NCBI GenBank assembly: GCA_041742255.1
Contig: JBGSIZ010000306.1
Span: forward strand, 1 to 25,328
DNA from: JBGSIZ01 sp041742255
Lineage (GTDB): Bacteria > Pseudomonadota > Alphaproteobacteria > Rhodobacterales > Rhodobacteraceae
Direction of reading: 5' to 3'
DNA length: 25,328 nucleotides
Position numbers and translations under genes: made by a program. The notes below the pieces were generated by a model. It did no database searches and was not told where the DNA came from. It saw nothing but the letters and a program-made list of their open reading frames with translations. This document shows positions 13,886 to 22,337 of this stretch, one piece after another. How positions within the stretch are numbered: position 1 is the stretch's first letter; each line of letters begins with the position of its first letter.

Positions 13886-14254
13886 ATGGCCGCCATTTCG
13901 ACCATCCCCAATCTTGGTCCCGCAACCGAGGCGGCCTTTGCCAAGGCTGGCATCACGACCGCCGAAGACTTGCGCAAGTTGGGCGCAGACGAGGCCTATC
14001 GCAGATTGCTGGCCACCGGGACCAAACCGCATTTCATCGGGTATTATGTGCTGGTGATGGGGCTTCAGGGGCGGCCATGGAACGACTGCAAACGCGCGGA
14101 AAAGGCGGCGCTGCGCAAAGCCTTTGACGCGATCAAGGCGGACAGTTTTGACGCCGGACGTTCCGAACTTGAAGATTTTCTGGACCGGATCGGGGTGCGA
14201 CCAACACCGACACCCACCACCGCAGCCACAAAGAAAAAAGCCGCCCGCACGTAA
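13886..14254 (+). CDS. TfoX/Sxy C-terminal domain protein
   Basis: The 122-residue product is almost entirely a TfoX C-terminal domain. ISTIPNLGPATEAAFAKAGI opens a helix-hairpin-helix-like fold, followed by TAEDLRKLGADEAYRRL and YVLVMGLQGRPWNDC. The N-terminal domain of full-length TfoX/Sxy is absent. TfoX/Sxy regulates competence in gammaproteobacteria; the role of stand-alone C-terminal domains is unknown, and nucleic-acid binding is inference. The tail TKKKAART is basic and overlaps the ndk terminator. ATG 13886 was chosen over 13853 because the domain starts there and the extra 11 residues are not family-like. Confidence 0.85.
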   Translation: MAAISTIPNLGPATEAAFAKAGITTAEDLRKLGADEAYRRLLATGTKPHFIGYYVLVMGLQGRPWNDCKRAEKAALRKAFDAIKADSFDAGRSELEDFLDRIGVRPTPTPTTAATKKKAART

Positions 14255-14271
14255 TAGTTGCAGGCGGCTTT
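14231..14271 (-). terminator. Intrinsic terminator of ndk, embedded in the end of the TfoX-like gene
   Basis: AAAGCCGCC (14237-14245) and GGCGGCTTT (14263-14271) form a perfect 9-bp stem around a 17-base loop. Read on the minus strand, the stem runs into TTTTTTCTT, a strong T-tract. On the plus strand the tail is TTTGTATT, so it may also stop plus-strand transcripts weakly. The TfoX-like stop codon (14252-14254) lies in the loop. Confidence 0.82.
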
Positions 14272-14291
14272 GTATTAAAGACCTGCCGAGA

Positions 14292-14714
14292 TCAGCCGAC
14301 CAGTTCGAGACCGGAGAAGAAGAACGCGATTTCTTCGGCGGCGGTTTCTGGGGCATCAGACCCGTGCACCGAATTTTCGCCAATCGACAGCGCGAATTCC
14401 TTGCGGATCGTGCCGGGGGCGGCGTCGGCGGGGTTGGTGGCACCCATGACTTCGCGGTTCTTGGCAATGGCGTTTTCGCCTTCCAGAACCTGCACCACAA
14501 TCGGCTCGGAAATCATGAAGTCGCAGAGTTCGCCAAAGAACGGGCGGGCGGCATGCACGCCGTAGAATGTCTGGGCCTGTGCCAGCGTCATGTGGATCCG
14601 CTTGGAGGCAACAACGCGCAGGCCGGCCTCTTCGAACTTGGCGACGATGGCGCCGGTCAGGTTACGCTTGGTCGCGTCGGGCTTGATGATGGAGAATGTA
14701 CGTTGAATGGCCAT
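14292..14714 (-). CDS. ndk: Nucleoside-diphosphate kinase
   Basis: The 140-residue enzyme exchanges the gamma-phosphate between nucleoside di- and triphosphates through a phosphohistidine. The N-terminal TFSIIKPDATKRN and the active-site GENSVHGSD with H117 are textbook, as are the family length and the ending FSGLELV. The start at 14714 was chosen over an in-frame start at 14849, which would add 45 unrelated residues; AGAGG upstream serves as ribosome-binding site. It is divergent from the ABC-F gene with 124 bases between them, where I see no clear promoter. It ends at an intrinsic terminator lying in the convergent gene. Confidence 0.97.
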   Translation of the reverse strand: MAIQRTFSIIKPDATKRNLTGAIVAKFEEAGLRVVASKRIHMTLAQAQTFYGVHAARPFFGELCDFMISEPIVVQVLEGENAIAKNREVMGATNPADAAPGTIRKEFALSIGENSVHGSDAPETAAEEIAFFFSGLELVG

Positions 14715-14838
14715 GGGTCCAACCTCTGGTTTTTGGGGCGCGCGGCCCCGGTTTTGCGATTGGCGCCGCCCTACCATGGCCACATGACAGTGAAAAGGCG
14801 CGATTGACGCGGCCGCCCGTGTCAGGCAAAGCCCCCCC

Positions 14839-16716
14839 ATGTTACGCATCGAAGATATCAGCTACTCCATCGAGGGGCGGGTCCTTATCGACCACGCCAC
14901 CGCCGTCATTCCCACCGGCCACAAGGTCGGCCTTGTGGGTCGAAACGGGACTGGAAAAACCACTCTTTTCAAAATGATCCGCGGGGAACTTCACCTCGAT
15001 ACGGGTGAAATCGTCATTCCGCGCGGCTGGAAAATCGGCGGCGTCAGCCAAGAGGTGCCCGGCAACGAGGTGTCACTCATCGACACGGTGCTGGCCGCCG
15101 ACACAGAACGGCACGCGCTTTTGGCCGAGTCGGAAACGGCCGCCGACCCAAATCGGATCGCCGAAATCCAGATGCGTCTGGCCGACATTGACGCTTGGTC
15201 AGCCGAAGCGCGGGCATCCTCCATCCTCAAGGGGTTGGGGTTCACGGATGACGAACAAACTATGCCCTGCTCCGCCTTTTCGGGCGGCTGGCGGATGCGG
15301 GTGGCGCTGGCGGCGGTCCTGTTTTCGCAACCTGACCTGCTCCTATTGGACGAACCCACCAACTATCTCGATCTCGAAGGGGCACTTTGGCTCGAGGCGT
15401 ATCTGGTGCGCTATCCCCATACCGTGCTGATCGTCAGCCACGACCGCGAATTGCTGAACCGGTCGGTGGGCGGCATCCTGCATCTGGAAGACAAGAAACT
15501 GACCTTCTACACCGGCCCCTACGACAGCTTTGCGCGGCAACGTGCTGAAAAACGGGCTCTTTTGACCCAAGCGGCCAAGAAACAGGACGCCAAACGGGCG
15601 CACCTTCAGGCGTTCGTGGACCGGTTCAAGGCCAAGGCGTCTAAGGCCAAACAGGCCCAAAGCCGCGTCAAGATGCTGGAAAAGATGGAAGCGATCCGCG
15701 CACCCGAAGACGTGGCGCGCACCGTGTTCACCTTTCCCAAACCCGAAGAATTGTCGCCTCCGATCATTGCCCTTGAGGGCGGATCAACAGGATACGGCGA
15801 CCACATCGTGCTGCGGGGCCTGAACCTGCGGATTGATCAGGACGACCGGATCGCCCTTCTGGGGCGCAACGGCGAGGGCAAATCGACCCTGTCCAAGCTC
15901 CTCTCGGACCGTCTGGACCTGATGGATGGCACCATCGTGAAATCGAACAAACTGCGGATCGGGTTTTTCGCGCAGCATCAGGTTGACGAACTGCGGGTCG
16001 AAGAAACCCCGCTGCAACACCTGTTGCGCCTGCGTGCAATCGAAGGACAAACCAAACTGCGGGCGCGTCTGGCGGGCTTTGGTTTGCAGGCCGCACAGGC
16101 CGATACCGAGGTTGGGAGGCTCTCGGGCGGTCAAAAGGCGCGGTTGTCGCTGCTGTTGGCCACGTTGGACGCGCCGCACCTCCTGATCCTCGACGAACCG
16201 ACCAACCACCTCGACATCGAAAGCCGCGAGGCCCTGGTAGAAGCGTTGACCGCCTACACCGGTGCCGTGATCCTCGTCAGCCACGACATGCACCTGTTGT
16301 CGATGGTCGCGGACCGGCTCTGGCTGGTCAAGGACGGGCGGGTGTCGCCCTACGACGACGATCTGGAATCCTATCGCAAACTGCTGCTGTCTACCGATAA
16401 AACCGCCGACAAGACGGGGGATAAATCGGGCGACAAATCCGCATCGGAAAAGCCCAAGGCCCCCAAACCGTCCCGCGACGACATTCTGGCGCTGAAGGCC
16501 GATGTTCGCAAATGCGAGGACCGGGTGAACAAGATCAACGACATGCGGGACAAACTGGCGAAAAAACTTGCCGATCCTGACTTGTATGAAGACAAACGGC
16601 TGGGCGAACTGGAAACGTGGAACCGCAAATATGCGGAAGTGATGGATGGCCTTGGCCGTGCCGAATCCATGTGGATGGCCGCTCTTGAAAAGCTCGACAA
16701 GGCCGAGAAGGCCTGA
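14839..16716 (+). CDS. ABC-F family ATPase, YheS-like
   Basis: The 625-residue soluble protein has two ABC domains and no membrane segment, the ABC-F layout. Domain 1 has Walker A GRNGTGKT (34-41), signature FSGGW (147-151) and Walker B LLLLDEPTNYLD with E172. Domain 2 has GRNGEGKS (342-349), LSGGQ (428-432) and LLILDEPTNHLD with E453. A charged linker (about 230-310) is the ribosome-contacting P-site tRNA interaction motif region. The first block (RVLIDHATAVIPTGHKVGLV) resembles YheS more than EttA or Uup. ABC-F proteins act on ribosomes with stalled or damaged states; resistance is not suggested. A Lys/Asp-rich repeat (519-534) precedes a C-terminal coiled coil (about 545-625). The ribosome-binding site is weak. 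Confidence 0.93.
   Translation: MLRIEDISYSIEGRVLIDHATAVIPTGHKVGLVGRNGTGKTTLFKMIRGELHLDTGEIVIPRGWKIGGVSQEVPGNEVSLIDTVLAADTERHALLAESETAADPNRIAEIQMRLADIDAWSAEARASSILKGLGFTDDEQTMPCSAFSGGWRMRVALAAVLFSQPDLLLLDEPTNYLDLEGALWLEAYLVRYPHTVLIVSHDRELLNRSVGGILHLEDKKLTFYTGPYDSFARQRAEKRALLTQAAKKQDAKRAHLQAFVDRFKAKASKAKQAQSRVKMLEKMEAIRAPEDVARTVFTFPKPEELSPPIIALEGGSTGYGDHIVLRGLNLRIDQDDRIALLGRNGEGKSTLSKLLSDRLDLMDGTIVKSNKLRIGFFAQHQVDELRVEETPLQHLLRLRAIEGQTKLRARLAGFGLQAAQADTEVGRLSGGQKARLSLLLATLDAPHLLILDEPTNHLDIESREALVEALTAYTGAVILVSHDMHLLSMVADRLWLVKDGRVSPYDDDLESYRKLLLSTDKTADKTGDKSGDKSASEKPKAPKPSRDDILALKADVRKCEDRVNKINDMRDKLAKKLADPDLYEDKRLGELETWNRKYAEVMDGLGRAESMWMAALEKLDKAEKA
16393..16440 (+). repeat. Four degenerate 12-base repeats encoding a Lys/Asp-rich linker in the ABC-F gene
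   Basis: Four consecutive 12-base units encode TDKT, ADKT, GDKS and GDKS (residues 519-534). Each contains a GA(T/C)AA(A/G) core at a fixed 12-base period. The unit keeps the frame, so copy-number change would lengthen the linker without a frameshift. Confidence 0.6.
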
Positions 16717-16757
16717 TTTTCATGGCACAGCGGCCCGCATCATGGTGAAGTGACGAC

Positions 16758-17387
16758 ATGACAGACCTTGCCACACTGATCACCGCCTTCACGACCCTGT
16801 TCATCATCATCGACCCTCCGGGGTTGGCACCGATCTACATTGCCTTGACCCAAGGAATGGGCGCGGCACAGCGGCGGGCCATCGCAATCCGCGCCTGCGT
16901 GACAGCGGCGGGGCTGATGATCCTGTTCCTTCTCTTGGGCGAGGCTGTGCTGTCGTTCATCGGCATATCCATTCCGGCGTTTCGGGTTGCCGGGGGGGCA
17001 CTGTTGTTTCTCACCGCCCTTGATATGCTGTTTCAACGCCGACAGGCGCGGCGGCAAAGTCAGGCCGACGAGAGCCAGCAAGACCACCACGATGATCCCT
17101 CCGTGTTCCCGCTTGCCCTGCCTTTGATCGTCGGGCCGGGCGCAATCACCACGATCATCCTGTTGGCCAGCCGGGCCGAGGGTCCGGGCGACCTCGCCGC
17201 GATCGGGGGGGTACTGATGGTAAACCTCCTGTTGGTGTTCCTGACGTTTCTTGCGGCCCCGATTATCGAACGGGCGCTTGGCAAGACGGGGATCAACGTC
17301 GTGACCCGGCTCCTCGGGATGTTGTTGGCGGCCCTTGCGGTGCAATTCATTCTGGATGGCCTGCGGGCTTCCGGTTTCGGAACCTGA
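16758..17387 (+). CDS. MarC family integral membrane protein
   Basis: The 209-residue protein has about six hydrophobic helices in two halves of three, separated by a charged loop (RRQARRQSQADESQQDHHDD, about 95-114). Family marks are FIIIDPPGLAPIYIAL in helix 1 and PLALPLIVGPGAITTIILLA opening the second half. It belongs to the MarC/UPF0056 family of inner-membrane proteins. The original link of MarC to multiple antibiotic resistance has not held up, and the transported substrate is unknown. GGTGAAG upstream serves as ribosome-binding site. It follows the ABC-F gene by 41 bases and precedes the protease gene by 15, so the three may be cotranscribed. Confidence 0.9.
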   Translation: MTDLATLITAFTTLFIIIDPPGLAPIYIALTQGMGAAQRRAIAIRACVTAAGLMILFLLLGEAVLSFIGISIPAFRVAGGALLFLTALDMLFQRRQARRQSQADESQQDHHDDPSVFPLALPLIVGPGAITTIILLASRAEGPGDLAAIGGVLMVNLLLVFLTFLAAPIIERALGKTGINVVTRLLGMLLAALAVQFILDGLRASGFGT

Positions 17388-17402
17388 CCCCATATATCCG
17401 GC

Positions 17403-17981
17403 ATGGATCAGGATCAGATTGCCAGCCTCGCCTATCTGGGTCTCCTCGCCGTTGTGGTTGGGGGGTCCTACGTCGCCGCCAACCGGAATCGTTTGGGGCA
17501 GATGTCGCAACAGGCCGCAATCTGGGGCTTGATTTTTGTCGGGGTTATTGCGGCGGCGGGGCTTTGGGGGGACATCCGGCAAAATGTCCAACCGCGCCAG
17601 ATCATCGGGGACGCGGGCCAGATCACCCTGCCCCGGCAACCGGACGGCCACTATTACCTGACGGCCTTGGTCAACGATGTGCCCGTCGATTTTGTGATCG
17701 ACACTGGTGCCAGCCAGATCGTGCTGACCCGGGACGACGCCCGCCGCATCGGCATCGACCCGGATACGCTTGCGTTTATCGGAACGGCGAACACGGCGAA
17801 TGGCCCCGTGGCCACCGCCCCCGTGCGGCTCGACACGATCACCGTCGAAGGGGTGCGCAGCACGAATGTGCGGGCGGTCGTCAACGACGGAGAAATGGAC
17901 GGGTCACTTCTTGGCATGACCTATCTGGATCGGTTCAGCCGGATCGAGATTTCGGCGGGACAACTGATCCTGACGCCTTAG
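17403..17981 (+). CDS. Membrane-anchored retropepsin-like aspartic protease (TIGR02281, clan AA)
   Basis: The 192-residue protein has two N-terminal hydrophobic segments (about 8-24 and 38-56) followed by a single retropepsin domain. The catalytic block is FVIDTGASQIVLTRDDA with D100, and the second conserved part is GSLLGMTYLDRFSRIEI near the C-terminus. Such proteins act as homodimers, each chain giving one aspartate. This is the TIGR02281 group common in alphaproteobacteria; the domain probably faces the periplasm, and the substrate is unknown. The ribosome-binding site is weak and the gene follows marC-like by 15 bases, suggesting cotranscription. It ends 14 bases from the convergent holC. 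Confidence 0.9.
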   Translation: MDQDQIASLAYLGLLAVVVGGSYVAANRNRLGQMSQQAAIWGLIFVGVIAAAGLWGDIRQNVQPRQIIGDAGQITLPRQPDGHYYLTALVNDVPVDFVIDTGASQIVLTRDDARRIGIDPDTLAFIGTANTANGPVATAPVRLDTITVEGVRSTNVRAVVNDGEMDGSLLGMTYLDRFSRIEISAGQLILTP

Positions 17982-17995
17982 CGGAACGTGGGCAC

Positions 17996-18478
17996 TCAGG
18001 TCGCCGCCGCCGCCTCTTTCTCAAACTTCTTGACCCAACGGCCTTCCACTTGGGCCCAATAAACCGCTGCACACCCGGCGTCGGTCAACTGCTTCCATTG
18101 GGTCCGTGCAGTGGCCAGTGCGGGCTGGTCCGCCTCCTCGAACACGATGCACACCCGGTCATGGGCGGCGATATCGATAGCGGTTACAGTGGCCCCATGA
18201 ACGGCCATCACACAGCCGGGATCGTTTGCGGCCACCTGATCCGGGGTCGTCAATAGGATCGGTTGATCGGGGTCATACACGCCCCCGGCCAACCCATGCG
18301 CCAGAAATGACACAGGCTCGCCCGCACTCCACAATGCGGTATCCAACCGGGCCAGACGGCCCGCATCGGTGCCGCGCACATCTATCCGCCACCCGCGTTC
18401 CCGCGCCTTGTCCAGCAACATGGGCAGGGCGGCGTCCAGCGGGCTCTCGGTCAGATGATAGAAATACGCGGCCCCCAT
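17996..18478 (-). CDS. holC: DNA polymerase III subunit chi
   Basis: The 160-residue product matches alphaproteobacterial HolC. It begins with AAYFYHLTESPLDAALPMLLDKA, continues with the charged GWRIDVRG strand and LDTALWSAGEPVSFLAHG, and ends with GCAAVYWAQVEGRWVKKFEK. Chi links the clamp loader, through psi, to single-stranded DNA binding protein at the replication fork. No holD is in the window; psi is often unrecognisable in this class. It follows pepA on the same strand by only five bases, the widely conserved pepA-holC order, so the two are cotranscribed. Confidence 0.93.
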   Translation of the reverse strand: MGAAYFYHLTESPLDAALPMLLDKARERGWRIDVRGTDAGRLARLDTALWSAGEPVSFLAHGLAGGVYDPDQPILLTTPDQVAANDPGCVMAVHGATVTAIDIAAHDRVCIVFEEADQPALATARTQWKQLTDAGCAAVYWAQVEGRWVKKFEKEAAAAT

Positions 18479-18483
18479 CGGTG

Positions 18484-19968
18484 TCAGGCGTCCTCAAACC
18501 CGTCCGCGATCAACCGGTTGAGCGTCATGACACCCCATCCGGTCGCGCCCTTGGGGGCCAGGGTGCTGTCGGCCTTCAACAACGCCGTGCCCGCGATGTC
18601 GATATGGCACCACGGCACTTCGTCCTTGACGAACCGCTTGAGAAACTGGGCGGCGGTTATCGACCCGCCATCGCGACCACCCACATTCATCATATCGGCA
18701 ATCCGGGATTTCAGCTTGTCGTCATAGGCTTTGCCCATGGGCATCCGCCAAGCGCCTTCGCCCTCGGCCCCGGCGGCCTTCAACACGGCTGCGGCCAATT
18801 TGTCGGAATTGCTGAAAACACCCGCGTTTTCATGACCCAAGGCAACGATGATGGCCCCGGTCAAGGTGGCAAGGTCGATCATCCCCACAGGATTGAACCG
18901 GGTCTGGGCATACCAAAGGACATCCGCCAGAACCAACCTGCCTTCGGCATCGGTATTGATCACCTCAATCGTATCGCCCTTCATAGAGGTGACGACATCG
19001 CCCGGACGAACCGCCGTTCCGGACGGCATGTTTTCAACGATCCCGACCAATCCAACGACATTCGCGCGGGCCTTGCGCAGGGCAAGGGTCGCCATGACGC
19101 CCCCAACAACGCCCGCCCCGCCCATGTCCATGGTCATCTCTTCCATGCCCCCGGCAGGCTTGATCGAAATGCCGCCGGTGTCGAACACAACGCCCTTGCC
19201 GACAAAGGCAAACGGGGGCTGACCTTCGGTGCCACCATTCCACTCCATCACGACAACCTTGGACGGGCTTGCGGACCCCTGCCCCACGCACAACAGCGAC
19301 CCCATGCCCAGTGCGGCCAACTCGGCCTCCTCCAGCACCTGCACCTTGAGGCCAAGCGCCGAAAGCGCGGCCAATCGGTCCGCAAATGCGGTGGTGGTCA
19401 AAATATTGGCGGGGGCATTGACCAGATCGCGGGTAAACAGAACGCCTGTGGCCACAGCGGCCAGCGGGGCATAGGTGGCGGCGGCGTCATCGGGCGTGTC
19501 GGTCATGATGGTCAAGGCACCACGGGCAGGTTTGTCGCCTGTCTTGTGATCGGCAAAATCATATGCGCGAAGGGCGACCCCCAGCGCAAGGTCCGCCACC
19601 CGGCTGGTCATGCCCACCAGAACCAGCATGTCGCCTTTGCCAAACGCCTTGCCAATCGCGGCACCGGCTTGGCGGGCGACGTCCGCATTGGCCCGGCGGG
19701 ACAGCTTGACGATCAAGACCGCCTCGCACGCCAGTCCCGCCGGATAGGCCAGTTCCATCGTCTCGCCCTCGGCCAGTTTTTCGAACCGATCCGATTTCGT
19801 GGCGCGCTCAATGGCCTTGCGGGCAAAGGCGTTCAGACGGCGGCCCGTTGCGTCCAGTTTGCCGGTCGGCGACACGATCAAGGCAATCCGGCCCTCACGG
19901 CTGGCCAGATTGGCGGCATCGGTTGCAACAAACGCGGGCTGGACCGGTTGGGTCAGGGGACGGGACAT
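18484..19968 (-). CDS. pepA: Leucyl aminopeptidase (M17 family)
   Basis: The 494-residue enzyme has the regulatory N-terminal domain (about 1-170) and the catalytic M17 domain. The signature NTDAEGR is at 338-344, and the metal and catalytic residues lie in VGKGVVFDTGGISIKPAGGM (K258, D263, K270) and TMDMGGAG (D281). The downstream DLATLTGAIIVALG and GGSITAAQFLKRF are also typical. It removes N-terminal amino acids from peptides in the cytoplasm as a two-metal hexamer. AAAGAGG upstream of ATG 19968 is a good ribosome-binding site. It is divergent from lptF and forms a pair with holC. The 595-residue plus-strand frame across it is a shadow. Confidence 0.97.
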   Translation of the reverse strand: MSRPLTQPVQPAFVATDAANLASREGRIALIVSPTGKLDATGRRLNAFARKAIERATKSDRFEKLAEGETMELAYPAGLACEAVLIVKLSRRANADVARQAGAAIGKAFGKGDMLVLVGMTSRVADLALGVALRAYDFADHKTGDKPARGALTIMTDTPDDAAATYAPLAAVATGVLFTRDLVNAPANILTTTAFADRLAALSALGLKVQVLEEAELAALGMGSLLCVGQGSASPSKVVVMEWNGGTEGQPPFAFVGKGVVFDTGGISIKPAGGMEEMTMDMGGAGVVGGVMATLALRKARANVVGLVGIVENMPSGTAVRPGDVVTSMKGDTIEVINTDAEGRLVLADVLWYAQTRFNPVGMIDLATLTGAIIVALGHENAGVFSNSDKLAAAVLKAAGAEGEGAWRMPMGKAYDDKLKSRIADMMNVGGRDGGSITAAQFLKRFVKDEVPWCHIDIAGTALLKADSTLAPKGATGWGVMTLNRLIADGFEDA

Positions 19969-20121
19969 AAGACACCTCTTTATCTACGGTTTGGTCTGGA
20001 CTTTCGGCGATAGGTAGCCCGCGAACGCCGGAATGGCCAGAATGCTGTTCAACACCGCCACCAAATCAGCTAGCGTCAGCGCAAAGCAACAGGCGCAGTG
20101 CGTGCAACAAGGGGGCGGCGG

Positions 20122-21249
20122 GTGGCGAGATTCGACAGATACCTGCTGTCGCAATTGCTGATGCTGTTCGGCTTTTTCTCGCTTGTTCTGGTGTTGATCT
20201 ACTGGATCAATCAGGCGGTGCGGTTGTTTGACCAACTGATCGCAGACGGACAATCGGCGTGGGTGTTCCTTGAATTCACGGCGCTGTCACTGCCCGGCGT
20301 GATCCGCATCGTGTTGCCGCTTGCGGCCTTTGCGGCGTCGCTCTATGTGACCAACCGGATGACGACGGACAGCGAACTGGTGGTGGTGCAGGCGACGGGA
20401 TATTCGGCGTTTCGCCTTGCGCGGCCGGTGTTCATGTTCGGGCTGATCGTGACGGGTCTCATGCTGATCCTGATGCATGTGTTGGTGCCTGCCTCAACCC
20501 GGCAATACAATGACCGGGAAAATGACGTCCGGCAAAACCTGACCGCGCGGCTCTTGACCGAGGGGCAGTTTCTGAACCCTTCCCCCGGCGTGACCTTCTA
20601 CATCCGCGACATCACGACCGAGGGCGAGCTGCTGGATATCTTCTTGTCCGACAGCCGGTCGGATGCGGAAACGCTAACCTATACCGCGTCACAGGCCTAT
20701 CTGATCCGGACGGACAACGGGCCGCAACTGGTGATGGTGGATGGCATGGCACAGGCGCTGTCGGCCCGCACCGGACGGCTCATCACCACTCGTTTCGAGG
20801 ATTTCGCCTATGACATCGGCAGCCTGATCACCACATCGGCGCGGTCCGGGCGGTCATCGCGGGAACTCTCGACGTGGGACCTGCTGAACCCGACCCCGGC
20901 CCTTGTGGCGGAAACGGGCAAAACCGCAGGCGCGCTCGTGGTCGAGGGGCATGACCGCACCGGGCAGGCGATCCTTGCCACTGCCGCTGCGATGCTGGGC
21001 TTTTCGACACTCGTTCTGGCGGGGTTTTCCCGGTTCGGGGTCTGGCGGCAGATGGTCGCGGCGATCTTTTTGGTGATCTTTGTCAAAGGCATGGAAACCA
21101 CCGGGGCCAACATGGCCCGCACCGACCCATCGCTGTGGTTCATGACCTATCTGCCCTCGGTCGTGGCGTTCGGGATCATCTGGTTCCAACTGTTCTGGGC
21201 GACCAAACCCGCGCTGTTCCGGCGGCGCAGGCAAGGGGTGGCGGCATGA
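20122..21249 (+). CDS. lptF: LPS export ABC transporter permease LptF
   Basis: This is a YjgP/YjgQ family permease of 375 residues. A first helix begins FDRYLLSQLLMLFGFFSLV, two more helices follow to about 120, a periplasmic beta-jellyroll-like domain spans about 125-265, and three C-terminal helices end in FWATKPALFRRRR. LptF pairs with LptG and the ATPase LptB to extract LPS from the inner membrane and hand it to LptC/A. The GTG at 20122 follows a purine-rich AAGGGGGCGG; an upstream GTG at 20098 would add eight residues (VRATRGRR). Its stop overlaps the lptG start (ATGA). The 153-base gap to divergent pepA must hold promoters for both; I see no convincing one. Confidence 0.93.
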   Translation: MARFDRYLLSQLLMLFGFFSLVLVLIYWINQAVRLFDQLIADGQSAWVFLEFTALSLPGVIRIVLPLAAFAASLYVTNRMTTDSELVVVQATGYSAFRLARPVFMFGLIVTGLMLILMHVLVPASTRQYNDRENDVRQNLTARLLTEGQFLNPSPGVTFYIRDITTEGELLDIFLSDSRSDAETLTYTASQAYLIRTDNGPQLVMVDGMAQALSARTGRLITTRFEDFAYDIGSLITTSARSGRSSRELSTWDLLNPTPALVAETGKTAGALVVEGHDRTGQAILATAAAMLGFSTLVLAGFSRFGVWRQMVAAIFLVIFVKGMETTGANMARTDPSLWFMTYLPSVVAFGIIWFQLFWATKPALFRRRRQGVAA

Positions 21250-22337
21250 TCCTGCATCGGTATTTCGCATGGCGGTTCGTGGTGTCGTTCCTGTCGGTGT
21301 TCGGGGTGTTCTTTGCAATCACAACGCTGCTTGATCTGATTGATCAATTGCGGAACTTTTCGGGGTCGGCCCGGTTCGGGGATATCCTGTCGCTGACGAT
21401 GCTGAACATCCCGGATGGGCTGTATAAAATCTTGCCACTCATCATGATCCTTGCCACGATTTCGCTGTTTCTGGGGCTGGCGCGGTCCTCGGAAATGGTA
21501 GTGACGCGGGCGGCGGGTCGGTCGGCGATCCGGGCGCTCATGGCCCCTTTGGCTGTGGCGCTGGTCATCGGGGCGGTGGCCGTGGCAGTGTTCAACCCGA
21601 TCGTTGCGGCCACATCCAAGGAATACGAAAACCGGGCCTCACGGCTCATCGGGAATGGCAATGTCCTGTCGATTTCGGACGATGGCCTGTGGCTCCGGCA
21701 AGGCACCGAACTGGGTCAAACAGTGATCCGGGCCAAGGCCGCCAATCTGGACGGCACCGAATTGACCGGGGTGACCTTTATCCGGTTCACATTCGACGGC
21801 GGCCCCTATCAGCGGATCGAGGCGGCATCCGCCCGCCTGCAACCCGGCCGCTGGATGCTGACCGACGCCAAGGTCTGGCCGCTCGGCGACGCTGCCAACC
21901 CCGAGGCAGAGGCCAAGAACCACCCGTCCTTCGAGGTGTCCTCGACCCTGACCCCCGACCAGATCCGCGACAGTTTCGGCACGCCGTCGTCGATCCCGAT
22001 CTGGGAATTGCCGGCCTTTATCAACCGTCTGAAAACCGCCGGTTTCGCGGCCCGCCGGCACGAGGTCTGGTTTCAATCCGAACTGGCACAGCCGGCGTTC
22101 CTCCTCGCCATGGTGTTGATCGGGGCGGCGTTCACCATGCGGCACCAACGGGGCGGGCGCACGGGCATCATGGTTCTGGGGGCGATCCTGTTGTCGTTCG
22201 GGCTCTATTTTGTGCGCAACTTTGCAACCATTCTGGGTGAAAACGGGCAGTTGCCGGTTCTCTTGGCCGCGTGGGCACCGCCACTCGCGGCCATCGGCCT
22301 GTCGCTTGGCATCTTGCTGCATCTGGAGGATGGCTGA
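21246..22337 (+). CDS. lptG: LPS export ABC transporter permease LptG
   Basis: This is the second YjgP/YjgQ family permease, 363 residues. It starts ILHRYFAWRFVVSFLSVFGV, has further helices near 50-75 and 95-120, a periplasmic domain at about 125-270, and three C-terminal helices (including AFLLAMVLIGAAFTMRH). The motif GLARSSEMVVTRAAGRS near 75-95 is the coupling region contacting LptB. The ATG at 21246 lies in the ATGA overlap with the lptF stop, and the gene ends in TGATG shared with lptD, so translation of the three is probably coupled. LptB, LptA and LptC are not in this window. Confidence 0.93.
   Translation: MILHRYFAWRFVVSFLSVFGVFFAITTLLDLIDQLRNFSGSARFGDILSLTMLNIPDGLYKILPLIMILATISLFLGLARSSEMVVTRAAGRSAIRALMAPLAVALVIGAVAVAVFNPIVAATSKEYENRASRLIGNGNVLSISDDGLWLRQGTELGQTVIRAKAANLDGTELTGVTFIRFTFDGGPYQRIEAASARLQPGRWMLTDAKVWPLGDAANPEAEAKNHPSFEVSSTLTPDQIRDSFGTPSSIPIWELPAFINRLKTAGFAARRHEVWFQSELAQPAFLLAMVLIGAAFTMRHQRGGRTGIMVLGAILLSFGLYFVRNFATILGENGQLPVLLAAWAPPLAAIGLSLGILLHLEDG

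Noticed and set aside
18226..20013. 595-residue plus-strand open frame
   Set aside because: It lies antisense over pepA and holC, which are certain genes. The product is rich in Gly, His and Arg with no family resemblance, as expected for the complement of GC-rich coding sequence.
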